Of a DNA stretch of 64,000 nucleotides, positions 44,588 through 51,940 are shown piece after piece. The notes under the pieces were generated by a model. The model made no database searches, was not told the origin of the DNA, and saw only the letters and a program-made list of their open reading frames with translations. The position numbers and the translations under genes are program-made. The stretch is from NCBI RefSeq assembly GCF_900163815.1, contig NZ_FUKO01000002.1, forward strand, positions 62,001 to 126,000, given 5' to 3'. This stretch comes from Microbacterium esteraromaticum (GTDB taxonomy: Bacteria; Actinomycetota; Actinomycetes; Actinomycetales; Microbacteriaceae). The stretch's first letter is position 1. Each line of letters begins with the position of its first letter.

Positions 44588-44992
44588 ATGAGAGAGGCCA
44601 ACGTCATGATCCGACTGCTCTGGGCAGCAAGCGTCCACACCCGCTATTTCCTGCGCCGCTACATGCCGACGAACCGGCTCCTCGACGCGATCCGCACCCG
44701 GCGAGGTCTCAAGTGGGGTGTCCCCGCGATGCTCCTAATCGGCCCATATCTCCTCGCTGCGAGCATCTGCACCAACCTCATCAAAGACGGCGGACCGGGC
44801 TGGCTGAACATCCTCGTGATCCTGTTCATCTGGAACGCGCTGAAGTTCCTCATCATGGGACCCGTCAGCGTCATCCTGCTCGCTCGGGTCCGTATCCACG
44901 AAGCAGTCCAGCGCAGACAGGCACGTCGAGCACAAGCCGCCGCAACTGAACCCCAACCAGTCGAATACCAGCCGGCGGGTGTCATGCACTGA
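44588..44992 (+). CDS. Small membrane protein, unknown function
   Basis: A 134-aa protein with a basic N-terminal segment (residues 20-45), two membrane helices (about 52-70 and 80-105) and a cytoplasmic Arg/Gln/Ala-rich helix at the C-terminus. An alternative start is the Met at residue 7 (MIRLLWAASVHTRYF). Similar short membrane proteins are common on actinobacterial plasmids and ICEs; their role is unknown. Confidence 0.65.
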   Translation: MREANVMIRLLWAASVHTRYFLRRYMPTNRLLDAIRTRRGLKWGVPAMLLIGPYLLAASICTNLIKDGGPGWLNILVILFIWNALKFLIMGPVSVILLARVRIHEAVQRRQARRAQAAATEPQPVEYQPAGVMH

Positions 44993-45013
44993 ACACCTCG
45001 ACGGCCTTCGGAC

Positions 45014-45062
45014 ACAGATGAGGGTGGGTTCCTGAACGACTCGGGATCCCGCCCTCATCTGT
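45014..45062. terminator. Bidirectional terminator
   Basis: 15-nt arms (acagatgagggtggg at 45014-45028 and cccgccctcatctgt at 45048-45062) pair at 14 of 15 positions. They lie between the small membrane protein gene and the convergent DprA-like gene. Confidence 0.75.
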
Positions 45063-45065
45063 CTG

Positions 45066-46055
45066 TCAGAGCGAACGGTGCGGAGGCTGGCTACGACGAG
45101 CCGCCTCTCGTTCAAACGACTTCTCCACCACAGGCACCTCAGCGTGATGTTTGATCATCGCTCTAACGTCCTCGCCGTCTGTGATGATCTTGGCGATGCC
45201 GTCACGAATCAGGCGATGCGTGCCCGCGCTGCTCACGCTCGTCACTGGTCCTGGTACCGCACCGACCGCACGACCTAATGCCTCTGCGTGGCCGGCGACG
45301 TTGAGTGATCCTGAGCGATACCCGGCCTCGACGACAACCGTCGCCGACGACAACGCGGCCAGCAGACGATTCCGCGCGAGAAAACGCCACTTCGTCGGCG
45401 TCGTTCCCGGCGGCAACTCGCTCACCACCAGGCCCACCCCGCGAACACGATCCAGGAGATCCTTCTGGCCCTGCGGATAGCTCCGATCCGCACCAGAGGC
45501 TAGGACCGCGATCGTGTCACCGCCTGCGGCGAGCACCGAACGGTGGGCAGCATTCTCGATGCCATACGCCCCGCCCGAGACGACAATCCTGCCCCCATCA
45601 CTCATATCCGATGCGAGCTCACTGGCAACGTGCTCGCCGTAGCCCGTCGAGGCACGCGCACCCGTAATGGTTACCAGATCCTCGCTCGGCCGGGAGAGGA
45701 ACGACGCTGCTCCCGACGTCCACAGCACATACGGGGCACGCTCGTGGAGGTCCTCCAGCGCCGCCGGCCAGTTCTCATCCCCAGGAATCACCGTGCCGTA
45801 GCCCAGCCCTTCGAACGAAGCAACCTTCTCTCGCAGACCCTCAGTAGTCCGCGTCAGCAATCGCTTCCGCCACACCTGCGTCTCCACAGACCCAACACCG
45901 GGCGCAGCATCCTCACGATCAAGGAGCCCAACCGTTTCAACACCACCCAGCCGGTCAAGCATCCGACCCGTCACCGAATCGCCGGGCTCCGACAACACCG
46001 CCAGCAGCATCCGAGCGGTTCGCTCGTCCCAGCCACCCTGAGCAATCCTGACCAT
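45066..46055 (-). CDS. DprA-like DNA-processing protein (paralogue in the cargo island)
   Basis: A 329-aa protein with the DprA Rossmann-like domain: YGTVIPGDENWPAALEDL, VTITGARASTGYGEHVASEL, VVSGGAYGIENAAHRSVLAA, AVLASGADRSYP and NRLLAALSSATVVVEAGYRSG. The start (ATG at 46055) is eight bases after gaggag. DprA loads RecA on incoming single-stranded DNA. The context is not the usual chromosomal dprA operon, so this is an accessory copy, possibly acting on transferred DNA or as part of a defence module. It has no obvious C-terminal winged-helix domain. Confidence 0.85.
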   Translation of the reverse strand: MVRIAQGGWDERTARMLLAVLSEPGDSVTGRMLDRLGGVETVGLLDREDAAPGVGSVETQVWRKRLLTRTTEGLREKVASFEGLGYGTVIPGDENWPAALEDLHERAPYVLWTSGAASFLSRPSEDLVTITGARASTGYGEHVASELASDMSDGGRIVVSGGAYGIENAAHRSVLAAGGDTIAVLASGADRSYPQGQKDLLDRVRGVGLVVSELPPGTTPTKWRFLARNRLLAALSSATVVVEAGYRSGSLNVAGHAEALGRAVGAVPGPVTSVSSAGTHRLIRDGIAKIITDGEDVRAMIKHHAEVPVVEKSFEREAARRSQPPHRSL

Positions 46056-46203
46056 CTCCGGCTCCTCTCGATCGGCGGTCATCGAGAAGGTGCACGTCAA
46101 GACGCCGCCGCTCGCGGGAGGATGCAAGGGGCGCTGCTGGTTGGACGGTAGCCTTGGGAGAGGCGACCTCCGACGGTCGATTCTGTCCGCAACGGGGGTG
46201 ACG

Positions 46204-47163
46204 ATGCTACTTACGCCGAATTGGCGCGACTGGTATCACTTCCGTCATCAGCAGGAATGCTTCAAATCCGGTGCCATGTTTGAGGACTACGTCGCTAAGG
46301 TGCTGGGCCTCTTCCACGACGACTATGTGAATCCAGCTCCATCTGGAACGCTTGGAGATGGCGGCTGTGACGGGCTGGCCCTTAGTGGAACTATCTTCTA
46401 TGCCTGTTACGGTCAGCGACCAGCCCGTAGCGCTGAACGCGAGTTGGCCGCAAAGATTGGCTCAGACTTCACTCGCGGACTCGCGCAGTGGGACAGCTTC
46501 CACACCTGGAAGTTTGTGACGAATGCGCCCGTCGGCCCAGAATCTTTGAAGGTCGTGACGGGGCTTCAGCAAACTCATGGGCTAACCAGCGAGCGCCCGT
46601 TGACGATCCGCATCGTCAGTTCGGAAGATCTCTGGGGCCAAGTGGTGGGCACCTTGGATGTTGCCATCCTCAATGAGCTCTTCCCCGGTGCGCCTGGGGC
46701 AGAGAACGTAGAACTTGCAGACTTACTCCCGCTGCTAGATGCTCTTGGCACAACCGGTGCGGCTATCGAAATGGGAGCGGATGTGCTGCCCGTTCCGGCA
46801 AGCAAGATGGATTTCAACGAACTTCCGGAAGCGAGCCGCCTTGAGTTCAATGCTGGGAGACTGCTAGCCCCCCGTATTGATCGCTGGTACGAAGAGTCAT
46901 CAGACCCCGGTCTCTATGACGTCCATGGAGACAAATTTCGGTCACTGTATCTTGAAGCCCGAGCGGTCACAGCTGTGCCTGCGGAAATTCTCGAGCGACT
47001 TTACGTGTCAGTCGCCGGTGCTAATTTTCGGATGGACGGGAAGCGCGCCAACGCCGCATTCGCCGTCGTCTCCTACTTCTTCGATTCCTGCCATATCTTC
47101 GAGACGCCACTGGCGGAGGAGATCACCTCAGGGACGGAGGTACCCAATGCTCTTGCCCACTAA
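46204..47163 (+). CDS. ABC-3C system effector-type component with restriction-endonuclease-like N-terminus
   Basis: A 319-aa protein starting MLLTPNWRDWYHFRHQQECF. Residues about 20-75 (FEDYVAKVLGLFHDDYVNPA, then GTLGDGGCDGL and TIFYACYGQ) resemble a PD-(D/E)xK nuclease core with G-D-G-G-x-D-G, though the final ExK/QxK position is uncertain. The C-terminal half is helical, with a segment typical of ABC-3C effector C-terminal domains. It is the first gene of a three-gene unit with the middle component and the DUF2326 ATPase. Such ABC-3C systems are predicted antiphage modules. The start codon is six bases after ggggg. Confidence 0.75.
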   Translation: MLLTPNWRDWYHFRHQQECFKSGAMFEDYVAKVLGLFHDDYVNPAPSGTLGDGGCDGLALSGTIFYACYGQRPARSAERELAAKIGSDFTRGLAQWDSFHTWKFVTNAPVGPESLKVVTGLQQTHGLTSERPLTIRIVSSEDLWGQVVGTLDVAILNELFPGAPGAENVELADLLPLLDALGTTGAAIEMGADVLPVPASKMDFNELPEASRLEFNAGRLLAPRIDRWYEESSDPGLYDVHGDKFRSLYLEARAVTAVPAEILERLYVSVAGANFRMDGKRANAAFAVVSYFFDSCHIFETPLAEEITSGTEVPNALAH

Positions 47164-47398
47164 AGGAGTGTCCTCCGAACGGGCCCTCATGACGATCGGC
47201 TCGGAGATTCTTGAAGAGCTCCGTGAACCGACCTCCGTGTCAGCTCTTTGGGAGAGATACAACGCCCGGCAGCGTTCAGCAGCCAAGTCCCGCCGAATTA
47301 CCTTTGACTGGTTCTCGCTCGCGTTGGCTGCTCTTTACGCGATGAGACTGGTGGATACATCCGACAGCGGCTACATCCGGCGAGCGCATGTTTCTTGA
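47147..47398 (+). CDS. ABC-3C middle component
   Basis: An 83-aa protein starting MLLPTKGVSSERALMTIGSE, with a GGAGG just upstream. It overlaps the first gene by 17 bp and the ATPase gene by 11 bp. The pattern SALWERY...ITFDWFSLALAALYAM resembles the small middle component (MC6-like) that links the effector and ATPase of ABC-3C systems. It is mostly a helical winged-helix-like adaptor. Confidence 0.75.
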   Translation: MLLPTKGVSSERALMTIGSEILEELREPTSVSALWERYNARQRSAAKSRRITFDWFSLALAALYAMRLVDTSDSGYIRRAHVS

Positions 47399-49133
47399 CG
47401 CCCTCACCTCTTCCGACTCAAACTTCAAGTCCCTTCGCTTTCGCGAGGGCCTGAACATTCTCGTCGCCGACCGCACGGAGGCATCGGCGCAAGGCGATAG
47501 TCGAAACAGCATCGGTAAGACGAGTTTCGTCAAGATTCTTCGATACATCCTCGGAGGCGACCTGTCATCCGAGTTCAAGGCACCTGAGTTGTCGGCCCAC
47601 AAGTTCACCGCGACTCTCAACCTCCCTTCGCCCGTCGGCGGGGAAGAGGAAACGGTTACCGTTACACGCTCCGTCTCGCCGACAACGCGTGTCCGCGTAT
47701 CCGGCTGGACTGCGACAGATGGCGCCACCGACCTACACGTGGATGACTGGCGTGAATTGCTGACTCGCCATGTGTTTCGCATTCCAGCGGACGCAAACCG
47801 TCCGACGGCCGGTCAACTCTGGGGACACCTCATCCGGACGCACTTCGGCAACCCCATAAAGGGCCACCAATCCGAAGCTGATTGGGAGTCCGGCGTGAAG
47901 ATCGGCTTCATGCTGGGGCTGTCCCCAGAGATATTAGGCAAGGCCGGAGACCTCGATCGCCTCACAAAGCAAGGCAAAGCGATCCGCGCGGCGGTCCGAG
48001 AAGGCGCAATCGCCCACCTATCACTCGACGAGCCAGCACTTCGCGCGCAACTTGCAACAGCCCGACGGCTACGGGATCGTACGCAAGGCGACCTGCGGTC
48101 GTTCAAAGTCGATGACCAATACTCGGACCATCAACAGGCAGCCGACCAATTGAGTGCCTCGATACAGAGACTCAACGACGAAGCCCTTGCCCTTCAACGT
48201 CGATCCCGTGAGATTGACGAAGCTCTGCACGATGAGGTCAGCACCTCCCAGAGCAACGACCTGACGGCGAGGCTTTCCCGTGTCTACGCGGAGATCGGCC
48301 TTGTGCTCCCCGACACCGTAAGCAGACGCTACGACGAGGTCACAGCTTTCCACGAGTCAGTAGTTCGCAACCGGCGGTCCTTCCTGGAACAGGAACTCAG
48401 CGCAGTGCAGGCACGGCTCGACGCCCTTGATGCGGAACGCCGAGCGTTGGACGACCAACGATCGCAGATCATGCAGCTACTCAACGAGACTGTTGCTCTC
48501 GACACTTTTCTGAGCATCCAACGCGACCTCGCTAAGCAGGAAGCCGACGTCGCAGACTTGGAACGAAGACTTGAAGCTGCGAGCTCAATTAGTACCATCA
48601 ACGACACAATCAAGCTGCGAACCGCAGAGCTCGTAGCTTCGGTTCGCACCGAGCTAAACGAACGAGACGACAAACTCGACGAGTCGATCGCTTTGTTCGG
48701 TGAGTTGGGCGCCGAGATTTACACCGATCGCGAAGCATCCCTCCTCGTTTCACCGACTGCTAAGGGCATCCTCAGCGTGGAACCACGTATCTCAGGGGAC
48801 GCAAGTACCGGCGTACGAAGCGTTGAAACCTTCATGCTCGATGTGGTCTGTGAAATAGCAGCAATCAAGCTAGGGCGAGCACCTCGAATACTCGTGCACG
48901 ACAGCCATCTCTTCGATGCGATCGACGGACGCCAGGTTGCCTCGTGTCTGAACATCGGAGCAAGACTCGCCGAGGAACACGGCTTCCAATACATCGTGAC
49001 CCTCAACTCCGACTTCCTCGCGACTGTCGAGGCTCAAAGCGACGGTGCCTTCGACGCCGCGCCATACATACTCGAAACCCGGCTCACAGACGAGACAGAT
49101 GCCGGAGGGCTCTTCGGCTTCCGATTCGCCTAA
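47388..49133 (+). CDS. ABC-3C ATPase with DUF2326 domain (Rad50/SMC-like)
   Basis: A 581-aa ATPase. The N-terminal P-loop is SRNSIGKTSFVKILRYILGG (near residues 43-62). A long coiled-coil runs from about residue 190 to 440. The C-terminal DUF2326 region contains FMLDVVCEIAAIKLGRAPRI and VHDSHLFDAIDGRQV, the SMC-like Walker B/D-loop part with an H-D-S-H in place of the usual D-E. Together with the two preceding overlapping genes it forms a complete three-component system. It probably recognises aberrant or foreign DNA and activates the nuclease-like partner. Confidence 0.85.
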   Translation: MFLDALTSSDSNFKSLRFREGLNILVADRTEASAQGDSRNSIGKTSFVKILRYILGGDLSSEFKAPELSAHKFTATLNLPSPVGGEEETVTVTRSVSPTTRVRVSGWTATDGATDLHVDDWRELLTRHVFRIPADANRPTAGQLWGHLIRTHFGNPIKGHQSEADWESGVKIGFMLGLSPEILGKAGDLDRLTKQGKAIRAAVREGAIAHLSLDEPALRAQLATARRLRDRTQGDLRSFKVDDQYSDHQQAADQLSASIQRLNDEALALQRRSREIDEALHDEVSTSQSNDLTARLSRVYAEIGLVLPDTVSRRYDEVTAFHESVVRNRRSFLEQELSAVQARLDALDAERRALDDQRSQIMQLLNETVALDTFLSIQRDLAKQEADVADLERRLEAASSISTINDTIKLRTAELVASVRTELNERDDKLDESIALFGELGAEIYTDREASLLVSPTAKGILSVEPRISGDASTGVRSVETFMLDVVCEIAAIKLGRAPRILVHDSHLFDAIDGRQVASCLNIGARLAEEHGFQYIVTLNSDFLATVEAQSDGAFDAAPYILETRLTDETDAGGLFGFRFA

Positions 49134-49474
49134 CCAACCATGAGCCGGCGTCGGCCTCGCGGACGGATCGTGCCGCCCTGCGAGACCACCGCGGCACGGA
49201 CACCCTCGTCGCTGATTCCGAGGCGTTCAGCCACCTGAACAAGCGTGAGCCCACTCTCATAGAGCCGCGCCGCTTCCGCTCGAACCTCATCGCCCAATTC
49301 AGGGCGACGTGCGACGAGACCTGCCTGGAACGCCATCTGCCACACGGTCGAACGATGAACACGGAAACGGGAGGCCAACTCACTCACCGGCGTACCTGAT
49401 GCATAGGCGGCAATGAGGTCGGCTCGATTCGAGGCACTCAAACGGGTTTGACACTGACGCGAATTTTCTACAAC
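49130..49474 (-). pseudogene. Helix-turn-helix protein, probable C-terminal remnant of a recombinase
   Basis: From about the TRLSASNRADLIAAYASGTP segment this stretch encodes two helix-turn-helix motifs (PVSELASRFRVHRSTVW and LTLVQVAERLGISDEGV) and a basic tail RPRGRRRLMVG. This tandem HTH arrangement is seen at the C-terminus of, or as a small protein beside, actinobacterial serine recombinases. No good start codon or ribosome binding site precedes it, and the upstream open frame is not recombinase-like. It could be a decayed integrase end or a small stand-alone regulator starting at an internal TTG. It overlaps the DUF2326 gene end by 4 bp. Confidence 0.5.
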
Positions 49475-49608
49475 TGGACCGCGGGAATCGACCGGCCGTG
49501 CCCCACGCGAACGAAGCCCACGCGGCCCAGAGCCCCTGAGAACACGGCAGATCAACGATTTCAGCGGCTTGCTAGGGTTTGAGAAGTGCCTACTGAGGTC
49601 CACCGAAC

Positions 49609-49649
49609 ACGCATCGGGTCGCAGACGCTTCGTCTGCGGCCCGATGCGT
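49609..49649. other. Large hairpin next to the cargo/chromosome boundary
   Basis: 19-nt arms (49609-49627 and 49631-49649) pair at 18 positions around a 3-nt loop (ctt). It lies just beyond the 3' end of the yigZ-like gene and may be its terminator, although no T-run follows. It also lies where the ICE cargo seems to give way to chromosome. Confidence 0.6.
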
Positions 49650-49669
49650 CGTTGTACAGCGATCAACTG

Positions 49670-50329
49670 TCAGCGCGGCACGTCGATGACGCGCTCGACA
49701 CCGGTCGCCTCAGCAGCAACCGCACCGCCGCTGGCTGCGGCGATCTCGCTCATCAGGGCCTCCCTCGCGTCGGCGGAAACCCACGCTTCGAAGCGCGCTT
49801 CCGCCGCGTAGCTTGTCTCGCCGAGCACCGCATCATGGCGGCCCACCCAGTCGCGCAGCAGATTATCGAACCTGCCGGCATCAGCGTGCGCCACGGGCAC
49901 GATGATCTGCACGAGGGTCTTCCTGTCTACGAGCGCGGCGAGGTCTAGTGCCTCTGAGACCGCTGAGGAGTAGGCGCGCACCAAGCCCCCCGCACCGAGT
50001 TTGATGCCGCCGAAGTATCTTGTCACCACCGCCACGACATCGCTGAGCTCGCGGCGGCGCAGCACCTCGAGCATCGGGATGCCCGCGGTTCCGGAGGGCT
50101 CACCATCATCCGACGACCGTGCTCGGTCGCCGCGCAGCCCCGTCACCTGGGCGCTGCAGTTGTGCCCGGCATCCCAGAATCGCTTCTTCACCTCGGCGAT
50201 CACCTCGTCCGCGTGCTCCGAAGACAATACCGGCGCGACGTGGGCCAGAAAGCGCGACTTCTTGATCACGAGTTCATGATCGACCGGGACGGCGATCGTC
50301 GCCGGCAGCGGATGCGACGGGTCGGACAT
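49670..50329 (-). CDS. YigZ/IMPACT-family protein
   Basis: A 219-aa protein of the YigZ/IMPACT family. Conserved blocks: KKSRFLAHVAPV, CSAQVTGLRG, SSDDGEPSGTAGIPMLEVL and TRYFGGIKLGAGGLVRAYS. The role in bacteria is not settled; the fold is shared with translation-factor domains and the family is widely conserved. It is the third gene of a minus-strand unit with the nicotinamidase and DUF1697 genes. Confidence 0.93.
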   Translation of the reverse strand: MSDPSHPLPATIAVPVDHELVIKKSRFLAHVAPVLSSEHADEVIAEVKKRFWDAGHNCSAQVTGLRGDRARSSDDGEPSGTAGIPMLEVLRRRELSDVVAVVTRYFGGIKLGAGGLVRAYSSAVSEALDLAALVDRKTLVQIIVPVAHADAGRFDNLLRDWVGRHDAVLGETSYAAEARFEAWVSADAREALMSEIAAASGGAVAAEATGVERVIDVPR

Positions 50330-50369
50330 GGTCCCAGGCTACGGGAGCCCCACCGATGCCAGCCCGGGC

Positions 50370-50915
50370 TCAGCCTGGCGCGGTGAGCTCGGTGAGCGTG
50401 CGAACTGTGCGGAGGTTGCGTGCTGTTCCGGCGACGCCGAGCGCTCGATCGAGCACCGACTTCGTCAGCTTCGTGCCGGCCACGCCCCCGGCGCCGTAAT
50501 CGATCCAGAGGTCGCGGCCAAGCAGAGCGATGCGCTCCCCCGGCTGCAGCCGTTCGGTCAGCTGGTCGACTGCCTGCGGTGATGCGTCGCCGTCGAGGAA
50601 CATCACGTGCACCATCTTGTCGAGAGGTGCGTCCGGAAAGGGGTTCTGGCCGGCCAGAATGCTGAGTTGGCTGTGCGTGCGGAGGATCACGGGCGTATCC
50701 ACGCCGAACCGCTCGGAGATCAGCGCGCGCACCTCCGCGCAGAGAGCCGCCCGATCGTCCGGAAGATCGCAGAGGATGTTGCCACTGGCGATGTACGTCG
50801 ACACACCGGTCAGCGCGGTGCGGTCGCCGAGCAGCATCCGCAATTCCGCCATCGGCACACGGTTTGCGCCACCGACGTTGACCGCACGAAGCAGCAGCAC
50901 CCCGCTTTCGGTCAT
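50370..50915 (-). CDS. DUF1697 domain protein
   Basis: A 181-aa protein with the DUF1697 signatures: LLRAVNVGGANRVPMAELR at the N-terminus, TYIASGNILC and a TRLxxxGPL-like later part (VLDRALGVAGTARNLRTV). Function unknown. The ATG overlaps the stop of the nicotinamidase gene as ATGA. Confidence 0.9.
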   Translation of the reverse strand: MTESGVLLLRAVNVGGANRVPMAELRMLLGDRTALTGVSTYIASGNILCDLPDDRAALCAEVRALISERFGVDTPVILRTHSQLSILAGQNPFPDAPLDKMVHVMFLDGDASPQAVDQLTERLQPGERIALLGRDLWIDYGAGGVAGTKLTKSVLDRALGVAGTARNLRTVRTLTELTAPG

Positions 50916-51508
50916 ACCGTGCTGCCGAACGCCTCCGCGCTCTCGATGAGAGCTGCGCCCGCATGCGCGAGCTCGGCGAGCGCGGCCTGGCTGGACTCCT
51001 CGCCGACACCCGCGACAAGATCCGTGAGAACGCGCAGATGCACACCGTGCGCGATCGCGTCGAGCCCCGATGCCCGCACGCAGTGGTCGGTCGCGATGCC
51101 GACGATATCCGCATCCGTCACTCCGTGGGCCGAGAGGATTTCTCCCGCCGTCGTGCCGTCTTCGGCTGTACCTTCGAACATCGAATACGCCGGGATCCCC
51201 TGCCCCTTGCGCACATGGTGGGTGATGGCATCCGTGACCAGCAGCGGGTCGTAGTCCGCCCCCACAGTGCCCTCGACGCAGTGCACCGGCCAGGAATCGA
51301 CGTAGTCAGGAGCAGGCGAGAAGTGCCCGCCGTTGTCGCCGTCGCCGTCATGCCAGTCCCGAGAGGCGAGGATGACCCCGTAGTCGTCGGCATGCTCGGC
51401 GAGCAACTGAGAGACAGCGGATGCCACCGCATCTCCGCCCGCTACGGCGAGCGCGCCGCCCTCCGTGAAGTCATTCTGGACGTCGACAATCAGAAGCGCT
51501 CTGGTCAT
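50912..51508 (-). CDS. pncA: Nicotinamidase (isochorismatase-like hydrolase)
   Basis: A 198-aa hydrolase that should convert nicotinamide to nicotinate in NAD salvage. The catalytic triad is visible: Asp in LIVDVQNDF, Lys in HHVRKGQ and Cys in ATDHCVRAS. The metal-binding region is SRDWHDGDGDNGGHFSP. Its length is close to that of actinobacterial PncA. The ATG at 51508 is used; there is 430 bp of divergent spacer to the symporter gene. Assignment to pncA rather than another isochorismatase rests on the N-terminal GGALAVAGGD and metal-ligand pattern. Confidence 0.9.
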   Translation of the reverse strand: MTRALLIVDVQNDFTEGGALAVAGGDAVASAVSQLLAEHADDYGVILASRDWHDGDGDNGGHFSPAPDYVDSWPVHCVEGTVGADYDPLLVTDAITHHVRKGQGIPAYSMFEGTAEDGTTAGEILSAHGVTDADIVGIATDHCVRASGLDAIAHGVHLRVLTDLVAGVGEESSQAALAELAHAGAALIESAEAFGSTV

Positions 51509-51940
51509 GATTCGAGCGTACGCAGTTCCGTCGCATTTGACTTGCCCACGGGGCTTGTTACCTTTGAAAGGCGAGCCGGACGCGCTCGCAGCGTTGCCGT
51601 CGTTCGCGAGCGTGCGCCCGCCCGGGGCCGAAAACCCCTCTTGCAGGCGCGCCATGACTGCGCCTTGTCGTGAGGCAACGCCTGTTTTCCTTCCGGCTTC
51701 GTACGGACCGCTGTGCTGTCCGTGCATGTGCGCGTCACCTCCTCGGCGAGAGGGACAGCTGCGCGCGTGCCCACTGACGGAAGGAACCGAATGCCGGCCC
51801 GCGTACTGCCACCCGCCGCATCCCCCGCCCCCGACCTGACGATGACTTCCGGCCCACTCAAGGCCACTCTGCCCACCCGTTAGCGCTCTCTCTGCGTCCG
51901 AGCCGGAATCTCCCGGCCCCTTCAACCCAGAGAGAAGAAC
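51509..51940. promoter_or_regulatory. Long leader of the symporter gene with a possible leader peptide
   Basis: About 430 bp separate pncA and the symporter gene. A TTGACT (51537-51542) and TACCTT (51559-51564) at 16-bp spacing are a possible promoter, leaving a leader of about 370 nt. A short open frame from ATG 51791 to TAG 51883 (30 codons, MPARVLPPAASPAPDLTMTS and so on) has a ggaagga site just before it. I cannot match the leader to a known riboswitch class. Confidence 0.4.

Noticed and set aside
45066..46055. The chromosomal competence gene dprA
   Set aside because: The flanking genes are mobile-element cargo, without comM- or yraN-like neighbours, so it is called an accessory paralogue.
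51700..51900. A known riboswitch (SAM, glycine, cobalamin, guanidine) before the symporter
   Set aside because: I could not find the conserved core sequences of these classes, so only an unclassified leader is reported.
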